DNA of 30,900 bases from a virus, in the IMG/VR virus record IMGVR_UViG_3300025941_000074, positions 1 through 30,900 of that record, one strand, 5' to 3'. The notes below the pieces were generated by a model, which saw nothing but the letters and a program-made list of their open reading frames with translations, was not told the origin of the DNA and did no database searches. Below, in pieces: positions 1 to 5,791 of this stretch; position 1 is the first letter of the stretch; each line of letters begins with the position of its first letter. The position numbers and the translations under genes were made by a program.

Positions 1-64
1 CGCCGTTGCCGCGCGCCTGTGCGGCCTGCGAGAGGATGTCGGCGGCGGTTGCAATGTCGTTCAT
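1..64 (-). CDS. Unidentified protein, N-terminus only (partial)
   Basis: This is the first 21 codons of a minus-strand gene that leaves the window on the left. The peptide begins MNDIATAADILSQAAQ. Its ATG overlaps the TGA of the upstream exonuclease gene in an ATGA arrangement, the coupling used throughout this operon, so the start is well supported. The visible residues suggest a short alanine-rich helix. Too little is present to name a family. From position, it belongs to the leftward early operon next to two DNA-processing nucleases. Confidence 0.7.
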   Translation of the reverse strand, partial: MNDIATAADILSQAAQARGNG

Positions 65-648
65 GCTTGTGTCTCCAGTGACTTGAGGTGGAAATAGACG
101 CGGCGGCACGCGGCAACGTCGATCATCGCGTCGTGCGCGCCTTCGAGCGCCTCATCGAAGAAATGCCGGATGCACTCCTCCAGCTTCGGCGGCTTCGGCT
201 TGTTGAACCCGGCGGCGAGCATCCGCTCGGTCGGCGGCAGGTTCACGATTGGGGTTGCCGACTCCATGGTGCAGAAGGTCGGCTTCGTCAGCACGGTCGA
301 TCGCTTGAGGAACCGGGTTATTTCCGACGCCATGACCGGCACGTCGAACGCGACATTGTGACAGACGACCAGATCGGCGAGCCGGTAGAAGTGCCGGAAC
401 AGGTCGATAGCGAATTCCAGATCGACGCCGCGCGCGCCCGCAATCTCGTTGGTGATGCCGTGCACTTCCGAGGCCCGCGCCGGGATCGGAAAGGGGCAGT
501 CGATAATCAGCGACATGCCCATGACGGGGCGCCCGTCATCCTCGCAGAGTTCGGCGGCGAGCTGCACGATATGCGGCTGTCCCGCGTGATCCGGGGGCAG
601 CTTTTGGTCGTAGAAGCCCGTCGTCTCGGTGTCGAAAAAGAGGATCAA
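61..648 (-). CDS. DEDDh-family 3'-5' exonuclease (DnaQ-like)
   Basis: The product is 195 residues and is predicted to remove nucleotides from DNA 3' ends. The DnaQ/RNase T-type motifs are in order: DTETTG at residues 6-11 (D6, E8), HNVAFD at 97-102 (D102) and AHDAMIDV at 171-178 (H172, D177), giving a complete DEDDh metal-binding set. The start is inferred to be TTG at 648, which overlaps the TGA of the preceding RecE-like gene (TTGA). It places the first beta-strand right at the N-terminus, as is usual in this family, and the open frame upstream of it is antisense-like. It lies between a PD-(D/E)XK nuclease and an unknown gene, so a role in phage recombination or nucleotide salvage is likely. 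Family is secure; substrate is not. Confidence 0.9.
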   Translation of the reverse strand: MILFFDTETTGFYDQKLPPDHAGQPHIVQLAAELCEDDGRPVMGMSLIIDCPFPIPARASEVHGITNEIAGARGVDLEFAIDLFRHFYRLADLVVCHNVAFDVPVMASEITRFLKRSTVLTKPTFCTMESATPIVNLPPTERMLAAGFNKPKPPKLEECIRHFFDEALEGAHDAMIDVAACRRVYFHLKSLETQA

Positions 649-1550
649 TGGCCGTACTCCAAAAGGCCGGCAGTGGCCTGCTTGTCCAGGTCGGTGATGC
701 GCCACGGCGGCAGGTCGATCATCTCGACATCGCGCCCGTAGCCCGGCCACTTGTCGCGGCTCAGGCAGTCGGCGAACTTGCGGATTGCGCGGCGGTTGAT
801 CGCGGCGCCCCAAGAGCGCGCCGTCTCGTCAAGCTGGTAGATTTGCGCCAGATGCGGCGCTTCCTTTTCCTGTGCGACGAACATGAAGGCTTCCGGGCGC
901 TGGTCGAGCGCCTGTTCCAGCCCTTCGAGATAGAGCGCGGCGGACAGGTGATAGCCGTAATTGTCGACCGCCTTGCGGAACGCATCGGGGCTGGCATCGA
1001 CGCAGGTCTTATAGTCCGGCACGAAGCGCGGGACATGCGGCAGCCAGTCGGGCCGCACGCGCAGCCAGATGCCGGTTTCCTTGTCGGGCCATGCGACCGT
1101 CACTTCCGCCTCGCCGCCGCTGAACAGCGCGTCGATCAGGTCGTTGTGCCGGAGCCGTTCGGCCATCGCGCGCGCCGTCGCGGCATCGGCGAAGCTCAGC
1201 ACCGTGGCGCCGTGCTCGATTGCCTCTTCCTCTTCGGCGATGGCGTCGGCCCATTTGTTGGCATGCCCGCGGTTATAGCCTTCGGGCGCGACCCAATAGG
1301 CGCCGGGCCAATTCTCGCCCAGGCCGATGATGTCGTGCGCGGCCTTGCCGAGATTGAGCGCGCGCGTCGTCTTGCGCGGCTGGCGATCCGGGTTGAGCGG
1401 CGATTGCAGCCAGTATTTGAGCGGGCAGCGGTCGAGCAGCTTCAAGCCCGAGGATGAGATCGACGGGCCGGGGCAAATCTCGTCGGCGCCGTGGTACACG
1501 TCGAGCGGGATGCCGCTGTAGCGACCGGGCTTGGAGATAAGCGCGTTCAT
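645..1550 (-). CDS. Exodeoxyribonuclease VIII (RecE-like) PD-(D/E)XK nuclease
   Basis: The 301-residue product matches the RecE C-terminal nuclease type, which chews the 5' strand of linear DNA ahead of a single-strand annealing protein. Visible catalytic features are H72 in GKAAHDII, E147/E149 in GGEAEV, D168 in RPDWL and D179/K181 in VPDYKT. These are followed by a YGYHLSAALYLEG helix where relatives usually carry a conserved Gln. ATG 1550 is chosen because it overlaps the TGA of a small upstream ORF (ATGA); a TTG three codons earlier is possible. A cognate RecT/ERF-type annealing protein is not in the window and may lie to the left. The nuclease fold call is firm and the RecE-type role is an inference from similarity. 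Confidence 0.85.
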   Translation of the reverse strand: MNALISKPGRYSGIPLDVYHGADEICPGPSISSSGLKLLDRCPLKYWLQSPLNPDRQPRKTTRALNLGKAAHDIIGLGENWPGAYWVAPEGYNRGHANKWADAIAEEEEAIEHGATVLSFADAATARAMAERLRHNDLIDALFSGGEAEVTVAWPDKETGIWLRVRPDWLPHVPRFVPDYKTCVDASPDAFRKAVDNYGYHLSAALYLEGLEQALDQRPEAFMFVAQEKEAPHLAQIYQLDETARSWGAAINRRAIRKFADCLSRDKWPGYGRDVEMIDLPPWRITDLDKQATAGLLEYGH

Positions 1551-1633
1551 GCCACCCAAGCCATCATGACGAGCGCAGCAACGAGTGCGATTGAGAGGGT
1601 GGCCGAGCGGGTCACTTGCTCAGTCGTCATCAT
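1547..1633 (-). CDS. Very small single-span membrane peptide
   Basis: A 28-codon ORF starts inside the aspartate-coding run at the end of the upstream gene and stops in an ATGA overlap with the RecE-like gene. The peptide is MMTTEQVTRSATLSIALVAA followed by LVMMAWVA, which is one hydrophobic helix of about 17 residues with a short polar N-terminus. No clear Shine-Dalgarno is visible, so translation would rely on coupling to the upstream gene. Position and overlap at both ends argue for it; small size and lack of a ribosome site argue against. No function can be assigned. Confidence 0.5.
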   Translation of the reverse strand: MMTTEQVTRSATLSIALVAALVMMAWVA

Positions 1634-2018
1634 CGTCGTCAGCGCTGGGCAGCGAGACGGAAACGGAAATGCCGCCCTGTTCCATGAGCGCCGCGACCTT
1701 GTCGATGTAGGCGTCGGCGATGTTCTCGGCGCTGATATGGGCGATGATCTTGTCGCGCAAAGCATCTCGCTTCGACGCGAACCACTCGGCGATCACGACC
1801 TTGACATACGCCTTGATTTCGCCGTCGATCAGGGTTTCGAGATAGGTCTGATCATCCTCGCGAAAGCGGCCGAGATATCCGAATAGGGAGCCATACATCC
1901 CCCTGTCGCCGGGCGCGTTCAAAATCTGCGCGGCCTTGTCCGCCAGAAATTCAGGCCCGTTGTCGGAGATCGCCTTGATGACAGCGGCGGTCACTACGTT
2001 CTTGATCTTGTCGTCCAT
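1620..2018 (-). CDS. Hypothetical protein with poly-Asp tail
   Basis: The product is 132 residues and I do not recognise its family. It is largely helical, with the central segment DGEIKAYVKVVIAEWFASKR, and ends in six consecutive aspartates. The start at 2018 is preceded by GAAGGA about seven bases upstream, a good Shine-Dalgarno. It sits in the leftward early operon, 14 bases after an unknown gene, and its 3' end overlaps a tiny membrane ORF. The charged tail and size suggest a soluble small phage protein. Confidence 0.8.
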   Translation of the reverse strand: MDDKIKNVVTAAVIKAISDNGPEFLADKAAQILNAPGDRGMYGSLFGYLGRFREDDQTYLETLIDGEIKAYVKVVIAEWFASKRDALRDKIIAHISAENIADAYIDKVAALMEQGGISVSVSLPSADDDDDD

Positions 2019-2032
2019 TTTCAGTCCTTCGT

Positions 2033-2479
2033 TTAAGAGATGTCCCCGCGCATCTCAGCCGTAACCAGCCGGATTGCGTCGTCTGTGGTGGTGACCTCCC
2101 GCATCGCCTCATCGAACGGCTCGCAGGCGGCATCGAACGCGGCCCAGGCGCCATCGTTGGCGGCGAGCGGTTGCCTCGGCATTGCCGCCGAGATATGCTC
2201 GTCCCGCACGTTCTCGATGATGCGCAGCAGGTCGCGTTGCACCGATCCGAGTTCGCCCCGCGCTTCCATCGCCGAGCCGTGATCGAGCGCCCAAAGCGGC
2301 TCGCAGGCGATGGCGACTTCGAGCATGGCGACGATGATCGGGCGGGCTATGTCGACCCAGCGGTTTGCGGCGGCGAGGGCATCGGCAATCGGATCGCGCG
2401 CATCTGCCAGCACGCCGATCTTCGCCAGCATCTCGCGTTCGCTGTTCGCACGGACGCGCTCGGATTGGGCGAGGCTCAT
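2033..2479 (-). CDS. Hypothetical helical protein
   Basis: The 148-residue product starts MSLAQSERVRANSERE. ATG 2479 is chosen because it overlaps the stop of the upstream ABA-sandwich gene (ATGA); the reading frame remains open further upstream but that part is antisense to the neighbour. It looks mostly alpha-helical and soluble, with no signal peptide or catalytic motif. It is a middle gene of the leftward operon. No function is proposed. Confidence 0.8.
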   Translation of the reverse strand: MSLAQSERVRANSEREMLAKIGVLADARDPIADALAAANRWVDIARPIIVAMLEVAIACEPLWALDHGSAMEARGELGSVQRDLLRIIENVRDEHISAAMPRQPLAANDGAWAAFDAACEPFDEAMREVTTTDDAIRLVTAEMRGDIS

Positions 2480-2901
2480 GATGCTTGCTCCGATGCTGCT
2501 CGGGCGCGGGCACGAAGGGCGGCGCAGCACAATGCCAGCGCAGGGGTTGCGGCGGCATAGCAGTACTCGCCGCGGTTTCCCTCGGTCCAGCATGACGCGC
2601 GGGCCGTGTGCTGCCGATCATCGGTGGTTCGAACGCCGAAGCCCCACCCCTCCGGCACCAGCGACAGCGCGGCATCGAGGGAGGCGGTGTAGCGCGGCAC
2701 GAGGCTGTCCTGAGCGCCATTGCCGGGTTCGACACGAGCGCCGTCGTCATCGACATATCCGATCATCGGCTCGGCACCCGGCCAGCGGGGCTCAGCGACG
2801 TAGAAGCGGCCAAGCAGCCCGATCGCTACGTCCAGTTCGCGATCCGCCCCCGTCGCCGCTTCGGCCCTCGCCGCCAGCGCAAGCAATGCTTCCCCGCTCA
2901 T
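2476..2901 (-). CDS. Phage ABA-sandwich domain protein
   Basis: The product is 141 residues. The pattern ASLDAALSLVPEGWGFGVRT at about residues 73-92, then an aromatic stretch and a C-terminal ATPALALCCAALRARA helix, is typical of phage 'ABA sandwich' proteins. These are small proteins of unknown biochemical role that are common in temperate phages. The start overlaps the preceding stop in an ATGA junction and is preceded by GGAG in the leader. Family membership is a recognition call from memory and not a search. Confidence 0.8.
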   Translation of the reverse strand: MSGEALLALAARAEAATGADRELDVAIGLLGRFYVAEPRWPGAEPMIGYVDDDGARVEPGNGAQDSLVPRYTASLDAALSLVPEGWGFGVRTTDDRQHTARASCWTEGNRGEYCYAAATPALALCCAALRARARAASEQAS

Positions 2902-3206
2902 GATGGCTCTCCGGTGGCTTTGGTGATGCGCTGACCTTCGCGCGGAGGCACAGGCTTCGGGGCTTCCTCGAAATACCTCCCCGAAGGCCCACAGTGCAGG
3001 CTCCCATCGAACCAGCCGCGATCCCGCGCGCGCTCGCTTTCGCAGGTCTTGGCCTCGCGCACGGTGCGGCGACCATAGACCGGATCGGGGATGCGGATTC
3101 GCGTCCGGGCACAGGTCGGCGCCCCGGAGTAGATGCCGATGCTGAACTCGCCGAAGCGGCAGAACTTGCAGGCGCTAGGCTCTGGTTTCGGTTCGCGCGT
3201 CATCAT
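2898..3206 (-). CDS. Small cysteine-rich hypothetical protein
   Basis: The 102-residue product contains a CKFC pair at residues 13-16 and further cysteines at about 32, 55 and 72, which could form a zinc-binding site. ATG 3206 overlaps the upstream TGA (TGATG), so translation is coupled to the preceding zinc-ribbon gene. The open frame runs far upstream, but that part is antisense-like and overlaps two better genes. I do not recognise the family; a small metal-binding accessory protein is the most that can be said. Confidence 0.75.
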   Translation of the reverse strand: MMTREPKPEPSACKFCRFGEFSIGIYSGAPTCARTRIRIPDPVYGRRTVREAKTCESERARDRGWFDGSLHCGPSGRYFEEAPKPVPPREGQRITKATGEPS

Positions 3207-3391
3207 CAAACCACCTCCCGCTCGCGCTCGACAAAGCCCGTGCCGCCGCAATCGTCGCAGTCGAATTCCTCCGGCGCAGGACCGCCATCGGAAAGGAAAT
3301 AGCCACGGCCTCGGCACTCGGGGCACGGCTGCTCGGAAGCGTCCGGGCGATACGGATGCAGGTGGCGTAGGGGGGCGAAGGGGGCGGTCAT
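3206..3391 (-). CDS. DnaJ-type zinc-ribbon small protein
   Basis: The product is 61 residues with two CxxCxGxG-type knuckles: CPECRGRGY near residue 23 and CDDCGGTGF near residue 45. This is half of the four-knuckle zinc domain found in DnaJ and is common as a stand-alone small protein in phages. The start lies in an ATGA overlap with the stop of the upstream gene and has GAGG a few bases before it. It probably binds one zinc ion; its partner is unknown. Confidence 0.8.
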   Translation of the reverse strand: MTAPFAPLRHLHPYRPDASEQPCPECRGRGYFLSDGGPAPEEFDCDDCGGTGFVEREREVV

Positions 3392-3573
3392 GCCTCTGCC
3401 TTCCCGGCGCGCTCGTCCATGTCCTCGATCTGATCGAGCAGCGGGTGGCGGAACGCGCGCTCGCCACGGCTTTCGAGCACCGCCCAGAGCAGATCATAGA
3501 CCTGCCCGAGCCGCCCATCCTGCCATCCGCCGTCGCCTTCATAGGCAGAGCGCGGGAGCGTGTCGTCAGCCAT
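3388..3573 (-). CDS. Hypothetical protein, 61 residues
   Basis: This is a short acidic protein beginning MADDTLPRSAYEGDGG, with a helical centre (LGQVYDLLWAVLESRG). It overlaps the next gene by an ATGA junction and lies three bases after the upstream stop, so it is firmly embedded in the leftward operon. I do not recognise a family or motif. Confidence 0.75.
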   Translation of the reverse strand: MADDTLPRSAYEGDGGWQDGRLGQVYDLLWAVLESRGERAFRHPLLDQIEDMDERAGKAEA

Positions 3574-3576
3574 CGC

Positions 3577-3852
3577 TCAGCCCCCCGCCACTTCGCGGGC
3601 CATGGTGGGAGAGGGGCGCCACGCCTTCATCCCGGCGAAAGTCATGGTCACGGTATCGAAGTTGCGCGCCAGTAGGTTGCGGCGGAGCATCTTGTTCACG
3701 ACGCGCCAGAAGCCGGCGTTGGTCATGTGTCGCGCGCTTCCGCGCAGCGCTGCCAAGCGAACCGTCTTATCGGGGGCGCGGTCCACTTCGCCTAGCAGGA
3801 AGCGTTCGCTGGCAGTCAGCGCGGCGGCGTTCGTCTCGGCGGTGGCAGGCAT
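3577..3852 (-). CDS. Hypothetical protein, possible winged helix; first gene of leftward operon
   Basis: The product is 91 residues. Residues 12-75 look like a compact helix-helix-helix-strand unit (TASERFLLGEVDR, VRLAALRGSARH, FWRVVNKMLRRNL, then FDTVTMTFAGMKAW), which could be a winged-helix DNA-binding domain; this is inference. A GAGGGA site lies about ten bases upstream of the ATG. It is the promoter-proximal gene behind the operator-containing promoter at 3891-3917, a position where phages often put small regulators or host-takeover proteins. Confidence 0.75.
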   Translation of the reverse strand: MPATAETNAAALTASERFLLGEVDRAPDKTVRLAALRGSARHMTNAGFWRVVNKMLRRNLLARNFDTVTMTFAGMKAWRPSPTMAREVAGG

Positions 3853-3890
3853 CGTTCGTATCCCTCGAGCCGGTTTGGCTTGGGGACATA

Positions 3891-3917
3891 TCTATATGCG
3901 CATGCGCATAGACACAA
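3891..3917 (-). promoter_or_regulatory. Putative leftward early promoter (P-left)
   Basis: On the minus strand, TTGTGT (3917-3912) is a candidate -35 and TATAGA (3896-3891) or the overlapping TAGATA (3894-3889) is a candidate -10, spaced 15 or 17 bases. The region between them is almost exactly filled by a 16-bp palindrome. It precedes the first leftward gene, which begins at 3852. The hexamers are only moderate matches, so the assignment rests mainly on position and operator content. Confidence 0.5.
3895..3910. promoter_or_regulatory. 16-bp perfect palindrome, putative repressor operator
   Basis: TATGCGCATGCGCATA is a perfect inverted repeat. It can be read as two overlapping TATGCGCA half-sites pointing at each other. 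The 10-bp core TATGCGCATA, which is itself palindromic, recurs over the cro promoter at 5013-5022, and a half-site TATGCGC lies at 3926-3932. The shared motif at both early promoters suggests binding by the XRE repressor and/or the Cro-like protein encoded between them. Confidence 0.65.
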
Positions 3918-3959
3918 GCGTTATTTATGCGCCTGAGAATTTTTTATTTTGGGGAGAGC

Positions 3960-4262
3960 CTACTCGAATGTCTCAGCCAGTTCGTCCGGATCGTCGGCTT
4001 GCTCAAGGGCGCGCATCCCCTGACGGTAGAAGATGAAGCCGACAATCAGCGCCCCGGGAATATAGTAGAAGGTGGCCCACCAGACAAAGGGGCCGCCGTG
4101 CGCGAACCCGAACCCGGCGGCGGCGCTCGCGGTAAGCCAGCCCGCCACCACCGAGGCCAGCTTGCCGAAAACCGGGTCGTTCATCACCCGCTTGAACAGC
4201 GCCCACTCCCAAAGCGCCGCCAGCAAATAGACGGCCATGGCGCCGCCGATGATCGTCCCCAT
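3960..4262 (-). CDS. Small membrane protein, possibly a lysogeny-expressed exclusion protein
   Basis: The 100-residue product has about three hydrophobic segments: GGAMAVYLLAALWEWALF near the N-terminus, LASVVAGWLTASAAAGFGFA in the middle, and FVWWATFYYIPGALIVGFIF, followed by a charged acidic tail. ATG 4262 has GAGGAAG about seven bases upstream. It lies downstream of the repressor gene in the same direction, with its own leader holding an inverted repeat. Genes in this position in temperate phages are often expressed in the lysogen, so a superinfection-exclusion role is possible, but nothing in the sequence proves it. Confidence 0.75.
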   Translation of the reverse strand: MGTIIGGAMAVYLLAALWEWALFKRVMNDPVFGKLASVVAGWLTASAAAGFGFAHGGPFVWWATFYYIPGALIVGFIFYRQGMRALEQADDPDELAETFE

Positions 4263-4440
4263 GGGGTGCTTCCTCGTTAGGCTTATATCTTAGGTTAAAT
4301 TTGAACCTATTTCATGCATACTGGTATCCCCCAAACATGTATGATTCGCGGGGGAGAAAAGGGCATGCGAGCCCACCACCCATTGTTACCGCAGCCTAGA
4401 GCTTCCCCAGCGTGCGAAAGGGGCTGCACAAACTGCACCA
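4263..4440. other. Non-coding gap between membrane protein and repressor
   Basis: This 178-bp stretch is the leader of the membrane-protein gene and the trailer of the repressor gene. It is less GC-rich than its surroundings near 4281-4325. It contains the inverted repeat at 4291-4309 and a direct repeat CTGCAC-AAA-CTGCAC at about 4424-4438. No convincing intrinsic terminator for the repressor was seen. Confidence 0.5.
4291..4309. promoter_or_regulatory. Imperfect 19-bp inverted repeat upstream of membrane-protein gene
   Basis: TAGGTTAAA-T-TTGAACCTA is an inverted repeat with eight of nine matching arm positions. On the minus strand it lies just upstream of or across a plausible promoter (ATGAAA, 17 bases, TAAGAT; or TATAAG closer to the gene). 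It differs from the TATGCGCATA motif, so a different regulator, possibly a host one, would bind it. Confidence 0.4.
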
Positions 4441-4938
4441 TCAGATGCGCGGTTGCGACCGGGATTCGCGACGATCTCCAGCACGAAGTCGATCACCTTC
4501 TGGACCTTGCGGCCCATCAGAAGCCGACACCGGCAGAGGTTGAAGACCTATCGTCCGCGCTAGACCACCTGGAAGATGCTGAGCGAGCACTGGAGCAAGT
4601 ACGTCCGCAAGCTGCTGCTGTCCCGCCGCGTGAAGCATCCCGACAAACATGTCGGTCAGGTCGGCTTCATTAGGCAGCGACACCGGCATCATCACCGCAG
4701 CGTGCGAGCCCGACACCACGCTTTGCGCTCGGGCTTGAGCGAGCGGCACCGACAAGAGCTGGTCGACCGAAACGCGCGCGATCCTCGCCGCGCCTGCCAG
4801 CGCGTCCATCTTGCGCGGAGGCTTGCCGCTGATCCAGCGCGAGATCGCGCCTTGGCTTACCCCGATGCTCTCGGCGAGCAGGGTTTGGCCGCCAGCCTGT
4901 TCGGCTAGAAGCCGGATGTTGTCACCTAGCACGGTCAT
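4441..4938 (-). CDS. XRE-family phage repressor (CI-like, no peptidase domain)
   Basis: The 165-residue product has an N-terminal helix-turn-helix: LLAEQAGGQTLLAESIGVSQ and GAISRWISGKPPRKMDALAG at about residues 10-50. Its last part, from about residue 130, is polar and low in complexity. No S24 LexA-like autopeptidase domain is visible, so induction by RecA cleavage is not expected. It is transcribed away from a Cro-like gene whose start lies 93 bp away, the usual layout of a lysogeny switch. ATG 4938 is the first start giving a standard XRE N-terminus; upstream in-frame sequence is antisense to the cro-like gene. Regulation of TATGCGCATA sites is inferred. Confidence 0.8.
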   Translation of the reverse strand: MTVLGDNIRLLAEQAGGQTLLAESIGVSQGAISRWISGKPPRKMDALAGAARIARVSVDQLLSVPLAQARAQSVVSGSHAAVMMPVSLPNEADLTDMFVGMLHAAGQQQLADVLAPVLAQHLPGGLARTIGLQPLPVSASDGPQGPEGDRLRAGDRRESRSQPRI

Positions 4939-4996
4939 GCCGCGCTCGTTACCGCGAGAGGGCCACGACCCCCAATTCGCGCACGCATAATCCGGC

Positions 4997-5026
4997 TTGC
5001 ATGTCGTATTCGTATGCGCATATAGT
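4997..5026 (+). promoter_or_regulatory. Putative rightward early promoter (P-right) for the Cro-like gene
   Basis: TTGCAT (4997-5002) and TATAGT (5021-5026) are 18 bases apart, a fair sigma70-type promoter. The -10 box ends only five bases before the ATG at 5032. The expected start of transcription is therefore at or next to the start codon, giving a leaderless message. The operator core at 5013-5022 overlaps the -10. Confidence 0.6.
5013..5022. promoter_or_regulatory. Operator core TATGCGCATA over the P-right -10
   Basis: This is a perfect 10-bp palindrome identical to the core found within the 16-bp palindrome at 3895-3910. It overlaps the first bases of the proposed -10 box, so a bound repressor would block RNA polymerase directly. 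Confidence 0.6.
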
Positions 5027-5031
5027 GCGCC

Positions 5032-5229
5032 ATGGCTGATATTCGCGCGATCCGCACCGAACTTGGGCTCACGCAGGGCGAATTCGCCGCGAAGCTGGGG
5101 CTCCATCAAACCACCATTTCGCGGCTGGAAACCGGCGAATTGCCGCTCGATGCGCGCACGACGCTGGCGATCGAAATGCTGCAGGCGAAGGGGAGGCAGG
5201 CGCCCGCCGACCAAGCCGACGCAGCATGA
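5032..5229 (+). CDS. Cro-like XRE transcriptional regulator
   Basis: The 65-residue product is almost entirely a helix-turn-helix domain: IRAIRTELGLTQGEFAAKLG, then HQTTISRLETGELPL, with a short polar tail. It matches single-domain Cro/antirepressor-type proteins in length. It is the first gene of the rightward early operon and faces the larger XRE repressor. No Shine-Dalgarno precedes the ATG; together with the promoter spacing this suggests leaderless translation. Its 3' end overlaps the next ORF by ATGA. Confidence 0.85.
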   Translation: MADIRAIRTELGLTQGEFAAKLGLHQTTISRLETGELPLDARTTLAIEMLQAKGRQAPADQADAA

Positions 5230-5336
5230 AGCGTCACCATCCCCCCTCCCCTTCGCCGACGTCTTCCCCTTTCGTCGGCAAGGGCGGCGCGGTCCAGCGT
5301 AACCGGGCCGCGCCGTTCGAGGGGGTTGGGGGATGA
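5226..5336 (+). CDS. Small Pro/Gly-rich ORF, uncertain
   Basis: A 36-codon ORF has ATGA overlaps with the Cro-like gene before it and the membrane peptide after it, which favours translation. The peptide (MKRHHPPSPSPTSSPF...) is low in complexity, and the same DNA contains two stem-loops (5255-5279 and 5285-5315). It may therefore be a structured untranslated segment and not a functional protein. Third positions are mostly G/C, but so is the whole segment. Confidence 0.4.
   Translation: MKRHHPPSPSPTSSPFVGKGGAVQRNRAAPFEGVGG
5255..5315 (+). promoter_or_regulatory. Tandem stem-loops downstream of the Cro-like gene
   Basis: GCCGACG (5255-5261) pairs perfectly with CGTCGGC (5273-5279), with an 11-base loop. 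CGGCGCGG (5285-5292) pairs perfectly with CCGCGCCG (5308-5315), with a 15-base loop. Neither is followed by a U-tract. The position, directly after cro, corresponds to where lambda has nutR and tR1. A factor-dependent terminator or antitermination element is possible. Confidence 0.4.
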
Positions 5337-5476
5337 CGGCCGCGCTGTGGACCGCGATCGGGTGGACGCTTGAGGCGCTGAAATGGTTCGGGCTGCTTGA
5401 GCTGCTGATCTCGCTCGGGTTCGTCGCGATTGCGGCCCGCTACCGGCGGCGCATGGTGAAGCGGGGGAGCTGGTAG
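5333..5476 (+). CDS. Small single-span membrane protein
   Basis: The 47-residue product has a hydrophobic stretch (FGLLELLISLGFVAIAA) followed by a strongly basic tail (RYRRRMVKRGSW). This gives an N-out or inner-membrane anchor with a positive cytoplasmic end by the positive-inside rule. GAGGGG lies about six bases before the ATG, and the start overlaps the preceding stop by ATGA. It is the first of three consecutive membrane peptides. Function unknown. Confidence 0.65.
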   Translation: MTAALWTAIGWTLEALKWFGLLELLISLGFVAIAARYRRRMVKRGSW

Positions 5477-5620
5477 ATGGCGCGCATTGTCCTGAAAGCC
5501 GTGTCCGGGCTGCTGATCCTCTTCATCGTGCCGCTCGCCGTGGTGCTCGTCGCAGCCGCTCGGCTTTATGCGATCATCGAGGATGCGCGGGTTGATCTCG
5601 GCGATCGGGGAGCTTGCTAG
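5477..5620 (+). CDS. Small single-span membrane protein
   Basis: The 47-residue product begins MARIVLKAVSGLLILFIVPL and continues with a hydrophobic AVVLVAAARL segment, then an acidic tail (IIEDARVDLGDRGAC). It starts immediately after the stop of the previous membrane peptide, with GGGGAG upstream. It is likely an inner-membrane peptide. Function unknown; candidates include lysis timing or host membrane interference. Confidence 0.65.
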   Translation: MARIVLKAVSGLLILFIVPLAVVLVAAARLYAIIEDARVDLGDRGAC

Positions 5621-5791
5621 ATGCCCCTCCCCAACCACGACACCATCATCGTCATCGCCGCGCTCGGCTGTTTCGTGTTCGCCAGCGTCATCGCTCGCAT
5701 CGCTGGCAAGGCCCATCGCGCGCGCCTTGCCGATCACGACATGCGCAACATCGCCGAAGGTTCGGAAGCCGATCATGGGGAGCGCCAATAG
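5621..5791 (+). CDS. Small single-span membrane protein
   Basis: The 56-residue product has one hydrophobic segment (TIIVIAALGCFVFASVIA) near the N-terminus and a charged, His/Arg/Asp-rich tail. It abuts the previous gene (TAG then ATG), which implies translational coupling. No family recognised. Confidence 0.65.
   Translation: MPLPNHDTIIVIAALGCFVFASVIARIAGKAHRARLADHDMRNIAEGSEADHGERQ

Noticed and set aside
61-813. Longer 250-residue form of the DEDDh exonuclease
   Set aside because: The extra 55 residues are Arg/Pro-rich and overlap the RecE-like gene; the TTGA junction at 645-648 gives the normal family N-terminus.
3921-3960. T-rich stretch after the membrane-protein gene as an intrinsic terminator
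   Set aside because: No stem-loop precedes the A/T tract on the minus strand; it may instead be an AT-rich element upstream of the leftward promoter.
4314-4673. Plus-strand ORF of 119 codons
   Set aside because: Two thirds of it is antisense to the XRE repressor, and its composition is that of a shadow frame. A GGGGAG before an internal ATG at 4364 is the only support.
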